Shown piece by piece: positions 9,984-18,753 of a DNA stretch of 59,668 bases. The notes under the pieces are model-generated. The model was not told the origin of the DNA. It saw only the letters and a list, made by a program, of their open reading frames with translations, and searched no databases. The stretch is from Acidimicrobiales bacterium. GTDB taxonomy: Bacteria > Actinomycetota > Acidimicrobiia > Acidimicrobiales > AC-14. Made by a program: the position numbers and the translations under genes. How positions within the stretch are numbered: the stretch's first letter is position 1; the number at the start of each line of letters is the position of its first letter. The DNA is taken from assembly GCA_025463925.1 (NCBI GenBank), contig JAODBK010000064.1:1-59668 (forward strand), written 5' to 3'.

Positions 9984-11486
9984 ATGATCACGGCGATGGG
10001 CGCGATGGATCGGATCAGGATGCTGATCGGCGACGAGCCGACGTTGGGTCGGCTGCTCGAGCGGCTGGCCTCGATCCACGGCGACGACCCGTTGGTGGAA
10101 GAGGCCGGCGACCGGGGGCTCCGGCTGTCGTATCGCGAGGGTGCCGAGCGAGTCGACCGGATGGCGGCCGGCATCGCCGCGAAGATCGAACCCGGGGACA
10201 GGGTCGTTCTGAACGTCCCCAACGGCTACGACCTCTTCCTGCTGTGCCAGGCGGCCTGCCGCGCCGGCGGGGTCGCGGTGCCGGTGAACGACAAGATGCG
10301 CGCCGCCGAGATCGAGCACGTGGTCGACGACTCGGGTGCCGCATTGGTGATCACCGACAGTGCGGACGTCCTGGCCGACGAGGGCCTTGGCGACGAGCGC
10401 GCCATGACCGCGCACGCCGACGACGTCGCCGGCATCTTCTACACGTCCGGCACCACCGGCTTGCCGAAGGGCGCGCGCCTGACGCATCAGGCGCTCGTCG
10501 GCACCTCCGCCCGCATGGCGGCGCTGCCGGTGCGCCTGGCGCGCGAAGCCGTCACCGGCATGCCGGTGGCCCACATCGCCGGCTTCACCATCCTCGTCGC
10601 CGCGATGTGCGGCGGCGTCCCGGTGTACCTGCTGCGCGCCTTCCGGCCCACCGACGCGCTCGATGCCATCGAGTCGCGCCGGGCCACCGCGTTCGTGGGT
10701 GTCCCGACGATGTACCGGATGATGGACGAGGCCGGCGCCGCCGACCGCGACCTGCGCTCGATCCGCATGTGGGCGTCGGGCGCCGACGCCATGCCCGACG
10801 ACCTGGTCAAGAAGTTCCAGCGCATGGGCGCGACGGTGACGCTCCCGCTCGTCGGTGTCGACCTGGGCGAGGCGATCTTCGTCGACGGCTACGGGATGGT
10901 GGAGCTGGCCGGCGGGGTGGCCACCCGGGTGTCACTGCCGCGCGTCACGCTGCCACTGATGCCGCTGCCGGGGAACTCGATGAAGGCGGTCGACGAGGCC
11001 GGCAACGAGGTCGGCGTCGGCGAGGTCGGCGAGCTCGTGGTGAAAAGCCGCGGCGCGCTGAAGGGGTACCACGGCAACGACCAAGCGTCCCACGAGGTGC
11101 TCACTGAGGAGGGCTGGGTCCGCACCGGCGACCTGGCCCGCCGCGGGCCGTTCGGGTTGATGACGTTGGCCGGCCGCATGAAGCACGTGATCAAGCACGG
11201 CGGGTACTCGGTGTTCGCGGTGGAGGTCGAGACGCAGTTGGCGCGACACCCCGACGTCGCCGAAGCCGCGGTGATCGGATTGCCCGACGACCGCAAGGGC
11301 GAGGTGCCGGCTGCGGTGGTGCGGTTGCGGCCGGGTGCATCGCTCACCGAGGACGCGCTCATCGCGTGGGCCAAGGAGCAGATGGCGGACTACAAGGTGC
11401 CGACGCGCGTCGCCTTCGTCGACGAGCTGCCGCGCACCGGCACCGACAAGATCCAGAAGGACGCGCTGCCAGACTTGTTCGACTAG
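9984..11486 (+). CDS. AMP-binding acyl-CoA synthetase/ligase family protein
   Basis: A class-I adenylate-forming enzyme of about 500 aa. The P-loop is FYTSGTTGLPKGARLTH, the A5-type motif is DGYGMVE, RTGDLARRG carries the ribose-binding aspartate, and the catalytic lysine of the C-terminal lid is in TGTDKIQKDALP. These enzymes activate a carboxylic acid with ATP and load it on CoA. The substrate is not predictable. ATG 9984 follows the mgtC stop by 2 nt; an upstream TTG (9978) overlaps that stop and later ATGs at 9996 and 10005 are also possible. The gene converges on the minus-strand gene at 11498. Confidence 0.85.
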   Translation: MITAMGAMDRIRMLIGDEPTLGRLLERLASIHGDDPLVEEAGDRGLRLSYREGAERVDRMAAGIAAKIEPGDRVVLNVPNGYDLFLLCQAACRAGGVAVPVNDKMRAAEIEHVVDDSGAALVITDSADVLADEGLGDERAMTAHADDVAGIFYTSGTTGLPKGARLTHQALVGTSARMAALPVRLAREAVTGMPVAHIAGFTILVAAMCGGVPVYLLRAFRPTDALDAIESRRATAFVGVPTMYRMMDEAGAADRDLRSIRMWASGADAMPDDLVKKFQRMGATVTLPLVGVDLGEAIFVDGYGMVELAGGVATRVSLPRVTLPLMPLPGNSMKAVDEAGNEVGVGEVGELVVKSRGALKGYHGNDQASHEVLTEEGWVRTGDLARRGPFGLMTLAGRMKHVIKHGGYSVFAVEVETQLARHPDVAEAAVIGLPDDRKGEVPAAVVRLRPGASLTEDALIAWAKEQMADYKVPTRVAFVDELPRTGTDKIQKDALPDLFD

Positions 11487-11497
11487 CCCTGCCGGGG

Positions 11498-11965
11498 TCA
11501 GGGGAGCTGGTCGGTGTCGGGTGCGGTCTGGCCCGGTTCCACGACCAGGCGGCCCTTGGCGTCGACCGAGACGACGGCGTGCTCGAGCCCGTGCTCGTCG
11601 CCGCGGTAGGTCCGGCCGTGGCAGTCCTTCAGCTGCTTGGTGGCCCGATCGAGGTCGATGCGGCACTTCGGCTCGTTCGGGAGATGGGCCACGACCGCGA
11701 ACCACTGGTCGCCCGGCCGATGGACCAGCCACAGGTCGCGGTCGCCACCGCGGGGGTCGCGGAAGCCGAACGGCCCGTCGGCGTCGGCGAGCTTGGCGTA
11801 CCCCTTGGCGTTGCCGATCACGAACGTCGCCGGCCCCAGGTTGGTCTTGACCTTCGGCGACTGCGCGAGTTGCAGCACCGCCGCGACCACGCAGATGCCG
11901 AGCACGACGGCGAAGACGCCGCCGAGCACGAGCGTGCCGGGGGTCGGCTTCGGTCGGCGGGCCAC
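11498..11965 (-). CDS. Membrane-anchored hypothetical protein with Rieske-like C-terminal part
   Basis: 155 aa: a short basic N-terminus, one hydrophobic segment (about 10-33, ending AAVLQLAQ), then an extracytoplasmic domain. That domain contains FVIGNAKGYAKLAD, a DRDLWLVHRPGDQWFAVVAHLP stretch, C in PNEPKCRID and a later DCHGRTYRGD. The layout resembles a Rieske fold in which the first Cys-X-His box has lost its histidine and the second keeps only CHG. If so, the two cysteines could form a disulfide instead of holding a cluster. It lies 4 nt downstream of the carboxyltransferase gene on the same strand. Function unknown. Confidence 0.6.
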   Translation of the reverse strand: MARRPKPTPGTLVLGGVFAVVLGICVVAAVLQLAQSPKVKTNLGPATFVIGNAKGYAKLADADGPFGFRDPRGGDRDLWLVHRPGDQWFAVVAHLPNEPKCRIDLDRATKQLKDCHGRTYRGDEHGLEHAVVSVDAKGRLVVEPGQTAPDTDQLP

Positions 11966-11969
11966 GGCG

Positions 11970-13367
11970 TTATTGCAACCACTTCTCGGTCACCGTGTCG
12001 AAACGGCGCCGGCGGTCGCCGGGTTCCGCGGCCGCCAGAGCGTCGCTGATCGCGCCGGCCATCGCGTCCGCGTCCTCGGCGACGGTGGCGTCGGCGATCC
12101 CCATCTCGACGAGGTCGCGGCTCGTGAGCCGCAGCCGCTCGGCCAGGTCGGGCGCTTTGCGCACGTCGCGCTCGAGGATCGCCGCCGCGCCCTCGGGCCC
12201 GATCACCGAGAACACCGCGTGGTCCTGCATCAGCAATCGGTCGGCGGCGGCGATGGCCAGCGCGCCGCCACTGCCACCTTCGCCGACGCACACGCTGACC
12301 GACGGCGTCGGCAACTCGGCCATCGCGGCCAGCGTCGACGCGATCTCGGACGCCACGCCGGCCGCCTCGGACTCCGCCGCCGGGTCGGCGCCGGGCGTGT
12401 CGACGAGCGTCAGGAGCGGGAGCCCGACACGACCGGCCAGCGCGATTGCGCGGCGGGCCAGGCGGAAGCCCGCGGGCTTCGTCCGGCCGTCGTCGGCGTG
12501 GCGGTCGTGGGCGACGACGACGAGCCGCCGACCATCGCGCGCCAGTGTGGCCAGCCCGGCCCGCACCGTCGGATCGGCGCCGCGCAGCTCGGTCCACGAC
12601 GAGCACAGCCGCGCCGCCCAGTCGATCCCCGTCGGCCGCCCCGGATCGCGGGCCGCGAGCACCTCGTCCCACGCAACATGTCGTCGATTCGGCACCGTTT
12701 CGGTGCCCGCTTCCGGAAAAGAACGGTGGGGGTCGGGGTGGGGGTCGGGGAGGGGGAGCGCGAGGGGGAGGGCGCGGAGGCCGAGCGCGGCGTCGACCCA
12801 TGTGGCGTGGTCGGGTGGTGCGACCAGGGTGTCGACGAGGCCGGCGGCCCAGGCGGACTCGGCGGTGTGCGAGCCGTCGGGCAGCTTGCGGCCGAGGGTC
12901 AGCTCGACGACGCGCGGGCCGGCGAAGCCGACGGTCGCACCCGGCTCGGCGGCCCGCACGTCCACCAGCGACGCGTACGACGCGAACACGCCACCGGTGG
13001 TCGGCTGCCGGTAGATGGCGAGCGACAGGAGACCGGCCGCGGCGTGGTCGGCGGCGGCCGCCGCGGTGCGGGCCATCTGGATCAGGCTGACCATCCCCTC
13101 CTGCATCCGGGCGCCGCCCGACGACGCCACGACCAGCATCGGCAGCCGCTCGCCGATGGCCCGCCGGAAGGCCCGCACCACCCGCTCGCCGTGGGCCGCG
13201 CCCATCGATCCGCCGCGCACGTCGAAACGCCCCTCAGCGAAGGCGTAGTGCGCCGTTCGCCCGGTGACGACCGACTCCTCGTCGGGTGGTTGGTACCCCG
13301 GCCAGCCGAGCGGGTCGCCCCCGAGGATGTCGGCATCCCACGTCGTCTGGATGGGGTGCGGGGGCAC
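11970..13367 (-). CDS. Fused AccD-AccA acetyl-CoA carboxylase carboxyltransferase
   Basis: The first half (about 1-195) matches the AccD beta subunit: [60 protein letters not shown]. The second half (about 220-465) matches Acc[65 protein letters not shown]. Together they form both carboxyltransferase halves that move CO2 from biotin to acetyl-CoA. The N-terminal zinc ribbon of AccD is absent. The linker (about 198-213) is proline-rich and encoded by a C-rich/G-rich repeat. I prefer GTG 13367 to the upstream start at 13418, which would overlap the divergent gene. No biotin carrier or carboxylase gene is near. Confidence 0.85.
   Translation of the reverse strand: MPPHPIQTTWDADILGGDPLGWPGYQPPDEESVVTGRTAHYAFAEGRFDVRGGSMGAAHGERVVRAFRRAIGERLPMLVVASSGGARMQEGMVSLIQMARTAAAAADHAAAGLLSLAIYRQPTTGGVFASYASLVDVRAAEPGATVGFAGPRVVELTLGRKLPDGSHTAESAWAAGLVDTLVAPPDHATWVDAALGLRALPLALPLPDPHPDPHRSFPEAGTETVPNRRHVAWDEVLAARDPGRPTGIDWAARLCSSWTELRGADPTVRAGLATLARDGRRLVVVAHDRHADDGRTKPAGFRLARRAIALAGRVGLPLLTLVDTPGADPAAESEAAGVASEIASTLAAMAELPTPSVSVCVGEGGSGGALAIAAADRLLMQDHAVFSVIGPEGAAAILERDVRKAPDLAERLRLTSRDLVEMGIADATVAEDADAMAGAISDALAAAEPGDRRRRFDTVTEKWLQ
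12728..12772 (+). other. G-run tract, candidate G-quadruplex in the AccD-AccA linker
   Basis: Seven G-runs of 3-5 bases separated by 1-2 nt (one gap is 7 nt) lie on the plus strand, which is the template strand of the minus-strand carboxyltransferase gene. A 7-bp hairpin (12691-12707, GGCACCG/CGGTGCC) lies just beside it. The pattern exceeds the minimal four-run quadruplex rule. Confidence 0.55.
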
Positions 13368-13372
13368 CTGCC

Positions 13373-13378
13373 TAGTAT
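13373..13378 (+). promoter_or_regulatory. -10 element TAGTAT before the B12-binding subunit gene
   Basis: TAGTAT ends 8 nt before the GTG at 13387 and lies only 5 bp from the divergent carboxyltransferase start at 13367. This fixes the start of the plus-strand gene within the 19-bp divergent gap. Confidence 0.45.
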
Positions 13379-13386
13379 GCGCAGCC

Positions 13387-13788
13387 GTGGATCGCCGCTT
13401 TCGAGTCGTGATGGCCAAGCCCGGCCTCGACGGTCACGACCGCGGCGTGAAGGTGATCGCCCGGGCGCTGCGCGACGCCGGCTTCGAGGTGATCTACACC
13501 GGACTCCACCAGACGCCGGAGCAGGTTGCCGAGACGGTGGTGCAGGAGGACGCCGACGCCGTCGGGCTGTCGCTGCTGTCCGGCGCCCACATGACGCTGT
13601 TCCCGCGCGTGATCGACCTCTTGCGCGATCGCGGCGCCGACGACGTGCTGGTGTTCGGGGGCGGCATCATCCCCGACGCCGACATCGTGAAGCTCAAGGA
13701 GCTCGGGGTGTCCGAGATCTTCACCCCCGGGGCCACGATGGCCTCGATCACCGAGTGGCTGCAGCACGCCCTGGAGGGACGCGACTGA
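13387..13788 (+). CDS. Cobalamin-binding subunit of an acyl-CoA mutase (methylmalonyl-CoA mutase C-terminal domain)
   Basis: This 133-aa protein is a stand-alone B12-binding domain: the D15-X-H17-X-X-G20 motif (LDGHDRG) supplies the lower-axial histidine, followed by LSLLSGAHM and VFGGGIIPD loops around the dimethylbenzimidazole tail. Such small subunits pair with a separate MutB-like catalytic subunit of methylmalonyl-, isobutyryl- or 2-hydroxyisobutyryl-CoA mutases. No catalytic subunit is in the window. It lies 4 nt before sucC; succinyl-CoA is the product of methylmalonyl-CoA mutase and a substrate of SucCD, so the link is metabolically sensible. Confidence 0.88.
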   Translation: MDRRFRVVMAKPGLDGHDRGVKVIARALRDAGFEVIYTGLHQTPEQVAETVVQEDADAVGLSLLSGAHMTLFPRVIDLLRDRGADDVLVFGGGIIPDADIVKLKELGVSEIFTPGATMASITEWLQHALEGRD

Positions 13789-13792
13789 CGAC

Positions 13793-14932
13793 ATGGATCT
13801 CTTCGAGTACCAGGGCAAGCAGTACTTCGCCCGCTTCGGCATCCCGGTGTCGGCCGGCGACATCGCCGACGACGTCCCGACCGCGGTGGCGGTCGCCGAG
13901 CGTGTCGGCTACCCGGTCGTCGTCAAGGCGCAGGTACAGGTCGGCGGGCGCGGCAAGGCCGGTGGCGTGAAGCTGGCGACCAACGCCGACGAGGTGCGCG
14001 AGCACGCCGGCACCATCCTCGGCCTCGACATCAAGGGCCACGTCGTGAAGCGGCTCTGGATCGAGCACGCGTCGGACATCGCCAAGGAGTACTACGCCAG
14101 CTTCACGCTCGATCGTGGGGCCAAGAAGCACCTCGGCATGCTGTCGGCGCAGGGCGGCGTCGAGATCGAGCAGGTCGCCGAGGAGAACCCCGACGCGCTG
14201 GCCCGCATCGCCATCGACCCGGTCGGCGGGCTGAGCGAGGACGCGGCCCGCAAGTGGGTGCAGACGGCGAGGCTCGACCCCGAGGCCACCGAGGGCGCGG
14301 TCGCGATCCTCCTCCAGCTCTACTCCTGCTACGTCGACGGCGACTGCGACCTGGCCGAGATCAACCCGCTCATCCTCACGCCCGAGGGGAAGGTGCACGC
14401 GCTCGACGCCAAGGTGACGCTCGACGACAACGCGTCGTTCCGGCACCCCGAGTGGGAAAAGTTCCGCGGCCTCGAAGTGCTCGACCCGCGCGACGCGCTG
14501 GCCCGGAGCAAGGGACTGCAGTACATCGGCCTCGACGGCACCGTGGGCATCATCGCCAACGGCGCCGGCTTGGCGATGAGCACGTGCGACATCGTCAACC
14601 AGGTGGGCGGCGAGCCGGCCAACTTCCTCGACATCGGCGGCGGGGCGTCGGCCGACGTGATGGCCAACGCGCTGGAAGTCATCAACACCGACGACAAGGT
14701 GCGGTCGATCTTCATCAACATCTTCGGCGGCATCACCAAGGGCGAGGAAGTCGCCAACGGCATCGTCCAGGCGCTCGGCCGGGTCGACATCAAGAGCCCG
14801 ATCGTGATCCGCCTCGACGGCACCAACGCCGACGAGGGCCGGGCGATCCTGAAGGAGCACGAGTCCGATCGGCTCATCTCGAAGTCGACCATGCTCGAAG
14901 CCGCCAAGACCGCAGTGGAGCTGGCGCAGTGA
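13793..14932 (+). CDS. sucC: Succinyl-CoA ligase, beta subunit
   Basis: MDLFEYQGKQYFARFGIP is the canonical N-terminus. The ATP-grasp domain shows VVKAQVQVGGRGKAGGVKL, ADEVREHA and DLAEINPL, and the C-terminal CoA-ligase-type domain shows GGGASADVMANALE and NIFGGITKGEEVANGI. SucC carries the nucleotide site of the TCA-cycle enzyme that makes ATP or GTP from succinyl-CoA. The 379-aa length is slightly below the usual 385-390. The 3' end overlaps sucD by 4 nt (GTGA). Confidence 0.96.
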   Translation: MDLFEYQGKQYFARFGIPVSAGDIADDVPTAVAVAERVGYPVVVKAQVQVGGRGKAGGVKLATNADEVREHAGTILGLDIKGHVVKRLWIEHASDIAKEYYASFTLDRGAKKHLGMLSAQGGVEIEQVAEENPDALARIAIDPVGGLSEDAARKWVQTARLDPEATEGAVAILLQLYSCYVDGDCDLAEINPLILTPEGKVHALDAKVTLDDNASFRHPEWEKFRGLEVLDPRDALARSKGLQYIGLDGTVGIIANGAGLAMSTCDIVNQVGGEPANFLDIGGGASADVMANALEVINTDDKVRSIFINIFGGITKGEEVANGIVQALGRVDIKSPIVIRLDGTNADEGRAILKEHESDRLISKSTMLEAAKTAVELAQ

Positions 14933-15813
14933 GCATTTTCGTGAACAAGGACACCAAGGTCGTGTACCAGGGGCTGACCGGGAGCCAAGGCCGGTTCTAC
15001 GGGCTGCGCAACAAGGCGTACGGCACCCAGGTCGTCGCCGGCACCAATCCCAAGAAGGCGGGCGAGGACGTCGAGGGCATCCCGATCTTCGCCAACGTCG
15101 CCGACGCGGTGAAGGAGACCGGCGCCGACGTGAGCTGCGTGTTCATCCCGGCGCCGGGCGTCGAGTCGGCCGTCATGGACGCCGCCGAGGGGGGCGTCGA
15201 GCTGATCGTCGTGATCACCGAGGGCGTGCCGGCGCAGGACGAGGCCCGGTTCTACAACCGCCTGCGCCGCGACTTCCCCGACGTGCGGCTGCTCGGCCCC
15301 AACTGCCCGGGCATCATCACGCCGGGCGAGTGCAACATCGGCATCACCGCCGGCGAGATCGCCAAGGCCGGCGGGCCGGTCGGCATCGTGAGCCGCAGTG
15401 GCACGCTGACCTACCAGGCGCTCTACGAGCTGAAGCAGAAGGACATCGGCGTCACCACGTGCGTCGGCATCGGCGGCGACCCGGTGCCCGGCACCACGTT
15501 CATCGATTGCCTGGCCGCGTTCGAGGCCGACCCGGCGACCAAGGCCGTGATCATGATCGGCGAGATCGGCGGGACCGAGGAGGAGAAGGCGGCCGAGTTC
15601 ATCAAGGCCGAGATGCGCAAGCCGGTGGTGTCGTACATCGCCGGGGTGACCGCGCCACCCGGCAAGAAGATGGGCCACGCCGGCGCCATCGTGTCGGGTG
15701 GCAAGGGGACCGCGCAGGGGAAGATGGACGCACTGCGCGACGCCGGCGTGAAGATCGGCCTCAACCCCACCGAGGCCGGCGAACTGATGGCTGAGGTGGT
15801 CAGGAAGCTCTAG
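14929..15813 (+). CDS. sucD: Succinyl-CoA ligase, alpha subunit
   Basis: SucD binds CoA and carries the phosphorylated histidine. The CoA-binding Rossmann segment QGLTGSQGRFYGLRNKAYGT and the phosphohistidine H250 in MGHAGAIVSGGKGTA are present, as is GPNCPGIITPGE. Length 294 aa. The start is GTG 14929, overlapping the sucC stop. The N-terminal motif reads GSQGRFYGLRN, whereas most family members read GxQGxFHT; phenylalanine-tyrosine replaces phenylalanine-histidine here. Otherwise it is a normal member. Confidence 0.96.
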   Translation: MSIFVNKDTKVVYQGLTGSQGRFYGLRNKAYGTQVVAGTNPKKAGEDVEGIPIFANVADAVKETGADVSCVFIPAPGVESAVMDAAEGGVELIVVITEGVPAQDEARFYNRLRRDFPDVRLLGPNCPGIITPGECNIGITAGEIAKAGGPVGIVSRSGTLTYQALYELKQKDIGVTTCVGIGGDPVPGTTFIDCLAAFEADPATKAVIMIGEIGGTEEEKAAEFIKAEMRKPVVSYIAGVTAPPGKKMGHAGAIVSGGKGTAQGKMDALRDAGVKIGLNPTEAGELMAEVVRKL

Positions 15814-15819
15814 TAACTT
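15814..15819 (+). promoter_or_regulatory. -10 element TAACTT before purN
   Basis: TAACTT directly follows the sucD stop and ends 8 nt before the GTG at 15828, so purN-purH-folD can start a transcript of their own. Confidence 0.4.
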
Positions 15820-15827
15820 CGACTCCG

Positions 15828-16379
15828 GTGCGGAGGATCGGTGTACTCGCGTCGGGGAGCGGCTCGATCCTCGACGCCATCCTCGCGGCCGACCTGCCGG
15901 TCGTGGCGGTCGTGGTCGACCGAGACTGCCGGGCGGTCGAGATCGCCGGTGCCTCCGGTGTTCCGGTCGAGCTGGTCGAGCGCAAGGCGGTGAAGGATCG
16001 TGTCGAGTTCACCCACCAGGTCGTCGACGCCCTGCAGCGCCACGACGTCGAGCTGGTCGCGATGGCGGGGTTCATGACGATCCTCGAGAAGCCGATCTTC
16101 GACGCGTTCCCGGACCGGGTGCTCAACACCCACCCGTCGCTGCTGCCGTCCTTCCGGGGCGCGCACGCGGTGGAGGACGCGCTGGCCGCCGGGGTGAAGG
16201 TCACCGGATGCACCATCCACCTGGCCGTGCCCGACGTCGACGCCGGGCCGATCCTCGCCCAGGAGGCGGTGACGATCCGTGCCGGCGACACCGCGGACGA
16301 GTTGCACGAGCGCATCAAGGACGTGGAGCGCCGCCTCTATCCGGACACCATCAAGGGACTGATCGACGCCGATGCCTAG
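15828..16379 (+). CDS. purN: Phosphoribosylglycinamide formyltransferase
   Basis: PurN transfers a formyl group from 10-formyl-THF to GAR, the third step of purine synthesis. The catalytic triad is visible as N100 and H102 in LNTHPSLLPSF and D138 in DVDAGPI. The N-terminus GVLASGSGSIL is the phosphate-binding loop (usually GsGSNL; here Ile replaces Asn). Length 183 aa. The start is GTG and the stop overlaps purH by 8 nt (ATGCCTAG), so the two purine genes are translationally coupled. Confidence 0.94.
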   Translation: MRRIGVLASGSGSILDAILAADLPVVAVVVDRDCRAVEIAGASGVPVELVERKAVKDRVEFTHQVVDALQRHDVELVAMAGFMTILEKPIFDAFPDRVLNTHPSLLPSFRGAHAVEDALAAGVKVTGCTIHLAVPDVDAGPILAQEAVTIRAGDTADELHERIKDVERRLYPDTIKGLIDADA

Positions 16380-17886
16380 GGCCCTGCTCTCCGTGTACGA
16401 CAAGGCCGGGGTGGTCGACCTGGGCCGCGGGCTGGCCGACCTCGGCTGGGACCTGCTGTCCAGCGGGGGCACCGCCACCGTCCTGCGCGACGTCGGGCTC
16501 ACCGTCACCGACACCGCCGACATCACCGGCTTCCCGGCGATCCTGGGCCATCGGGTCGTGACGCTGCACCCGAAGGTGCACGGCGGCATCCTCGCCGACC
16601 GCGACAAGCCCGATCATCAGGCCGACCTCGCCGAGCACGGCATCGAGCCGATCGACCTCGTCGTGGTGAACCTGTATCCGTTCGCCTCCGATCCGTCGAT
16701 CGAGCTGATCGACATCGGCGGCCCGGCGATGGTGCGGGCCGCGGCCAAGAACCACGCATACGTCGGCGTGGTCACCAACCCCTTCGACTACGGCCCGGTG
16801 CTCGAAGAGCTGCGGGCCAGCGGCGCGCTCTCGGCCGAGACGCGGCGCCGGCTGGCCCGGGCGGCGTTCGCGCACACCGCGGCATACGACGCGGCCATCG
16901 TCGGGTGGTTCGACGGGCGCGCTGACGAGCCCGAGACGCTGCCGCCCACCATCCACCTCGCGCTGGAGCGGGCCCAGTCCCTCCGCTACGGCGAGAACCC
17001 GCACCAGGTCGGCGCCCGTTATCGACGGGTCGGCGCCCGGAGTTGGTGGGACGCCGCGGTGCAGCACGGCGGCAAGGAGCTGTCGTACCTCAACCTGTAC
17101 GACACCGAGGCGGCCTGGCGGCTGGTGCACGACGTCGGTGGGGTCGGTGGTGAGCCGGCGGTCGCGATCATCAAGCACGCCAACCCATGTGGTGTCGCGG
17201 TGCACGCCGACATCACGACGGCGTACACGATGGCCCACGAGTGCGACCCGGTGTCGGCGTTCGGCGGCATCGTGGCCGTCAACCGCAAGGTGCCCCGAGC
17301 CCTGGCCGAGGCGTTGGCTCCGGTGTTCACCGAGGTCGTCGTGGCGCCGTCCTACGAGGCCGGCGCGCTGGAGGTGTTCGCGGCCAAGAAGAATCTGCGC
17401 GTCCTCGAGGCGCGGGCGCCCGGCACCGAGCGGTTCGACATGCGCACCATCGACGGCGGCCTGCTGGTGCAGGAGCCCGACCGCTTCATCACGACGCGCG
17501 CCGAGTGGCGCGTCGTGTCGAAGACGCAGCCGACCGACGAGCAGTGGCGCGACCTCGAGCTGTCGTGGCGCATCGCCGGCCACGTGAAGTCGAACTGCAT
17601 CGTGCTGGTCGGGGGCGGTCAAGCCGTCGGCATCGGTGCCGGCCAGCAGAACCGCGTCGACGCGGCGCGGATCGCCGCCGAGAAGGCTGCCGGCCGGGCC
17701 AAGGGTGGCGCCGCCGCCAGCGACGCCTTCTTCCCGTTCCGCGACGGCCTCGATGCTTGCGCGGCGTCCGGCGTGGGCGCGGTGATCGAACCCGGAGGAT
17801 CGGTGCGCGACGACGAGGTCGTCGCCGCGGCCGACGAGCACGGCATCGCCTTGGTGTTCACCGGCGAGCGCCACTTCCGCCACTGA
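16372..17886 (+). CDS. purH: Bifunctional AICAR formyltransferase / IMP cyclohydrolase
   Basis: PurH does the last two steps to IMP. The N-terminal MGS-like cyclohydrolase domain (about 1-195) begins [18 protein letters not shown] and contains [10 protein letters not shown]. The C-terminal formyltransferase domain contains the catalytic pair K268-H269 in [25 protein letters not shown], and [15 protein letters not shown]. Length 504 aa, a little below the E. coli enzyme. Its stop overlaps the folD ATG (TGATG), continuing the coupled purN-purH-folD unit. Confidence 0.96.
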   Translation: MPRALLSVYDKAGVVDLGRGLADLGWDLLSSGGTATVLRDVGLTVTDTADITGFPAILGHRVVTLHPKVHGGILADRDKPDHQADLAEHGIEPIDLVVVNLYPFASDPSIELIDIGGPAMVRAAAKNHAYVGVVTNPFDYGPVLEELRASGALSAETRRRLARAAFAHTAAYDAAIVGWFDGRADEPETLPPTIHLALERAQSLRYGENPHQVGARYRRVGARSWWDAAVQHGGKELSYLNLYDTEAAWRLVHDVGGVGGEPAVAIIKHANPCGVAVHADITTAYTMAHECDPVSAFGGIVAVNRKVPRALAEALAPVFTEVVVAPSYEAGALEVFAAKKNLRVLEARAPGTERFDMRTIDGGLLVQEPDRFITTRAEWRVVSKTQPTDEQWRDLELSWRIAGHVKSNCIVLVGGGQAVGIGAGQQNRVDAARIAAEKAAGRAKGGAAASDAFFPFRDGLDACAASGVGAVIEPGGSVRDDEVVAAADEHGIALVFTGERHFRH

Positions 17887-18746
17887 TGGCCGCCGTGGTG
17901 ATGGCCGGCGCGCCGGTGGCCGACGCGGTGCTGGCCGAAGTCGCGGAAGACGTCGAGAAGCTGAAGGCCGACGGCGTCATCCCCGGCCTCGGCACGATCC
18001 TCGTCGGTGACGACCCGGCGTCGGCCAGCTACGTCCGCAAGAAGCACGAGGCCTGCGCGTCCGTCGGCATGGCGTCGTTCAACATCGACATCCCGGCCGA
18101 CGCGACCCAGGCCGAGCTCATGGCCGCGGTCGCGCGGTGCAACGCCGATCCGGCGATCCATGCCTATCTCATCCAGAACCCCGTTCCGAAAGGGTTCGAC
18201 TTCAACGAGGCGATGTTCGCCCTCGATCCGGCCAAGGACGCTGATGGCCTCCACCCCGAGAACCTCGGCCGGCTCGCCATGGGCGCCGACGGGCCGCGGC
18301 CGTGCACCCCCGCGGGCATCCAGGCGATGCTCACCCACTACGACGTGCCGGTCGAGGGCCGGCACGTCGTCGTCGTCGGTCGCGGCGTGACGCTCGGCCG
18401 GCCGCTGTCGATGCTGCTCTCGTTGAAGCAGCCGCACGCCAACGCCGCCGTCACCGTGGTGCACACCGGCGTCCCCAACTGGGCCGACTTCACCCGCCAG
18501 GCCGACATCGTCATCGGGGCCGCGGGCGTCGGCAACATGATCCAGCCGGAGCACATCCGGCCGGGCGCCGCGGTGGTCGGCGGCGGGATCACATGGGAGG
18601 GCAAGCGACTGATCAGCGACGTCGACGAGTCGTGCGCCGAGGTCGCCGGGTGGATCACGCCGCGTCTCGGCGGGGTCGGCCCCACGACGGTGGCGATGCT
18701 GCTGCGCAATTGCGTCGCGGCCGCCCGTCGCGGCGTCGTAACCTGA
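17886..18746 (+). CDS. folD: FolD, methylenetetrahydrofolate dehydrogenase/cyclohydrolase, with variant motifs
   Basis: FolD interconverts methylene-, methenyl- and formyl-THF, and so supplies the 10-formyl-THF used by PurN and PurH just upstream. [16 protein letters not shown] carries the catalytic tyrosine and lysine, and [14 protein letters not shown] and TPAGIQAML follow. Two otherwise conserved blocks differ: the QLPLP block reads QNPVPKGFD, and the dinucleotide loop usually GRSxxVGxP reads GRGVTLGRP. Length 286 aa is normal. The changes may affect cofactor preference or simply mark the lineage. ATG 17886 overlaps the purH stop. Confidence 0.9.
   Translation: MAAVVMAGAPVADAVLAEVAEDVEKLKADGVIPGLGTILVGDDPASASYVRKKHEACASVGMASFNIDIPADATQAELMAAVARCNADPAIHAYLIQNPVPKGFDFNEAMFALDPAKDADGLHPENLGRLAMGADGPRPCTPAGIQAMLTHYDVPVEGRHVVVVGRGVTLGRPLSMLLSLKQPHANAAVTVVHTGVPNWADFTRQADIVIGAAGVGNMIQPEHIRPGAAVVGGGITWEGKRLISDVDESCAEVAGWITPRLGGVGPTTVAMLLRNCVAAARRGVVT
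18739..18744 (+). promoter_or_regulatory. -10 element TAACCT before metF
   Basis: TAACCT overlaps the end of folD and ends 9 nt before the metF ATG at 18754, so an internal promoter inside the folate run is possible. Confidence 0.35.
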
Positions 18747-18753
18747 CCGGCCG

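Noticed and set aside
11487-11510. Terminator between the acyl-CoA synthetase and the gene at 11498
   Set aside because: Only a 5-bp CCCTG/CAGGG stem with 7-nt loop; too weak to call.
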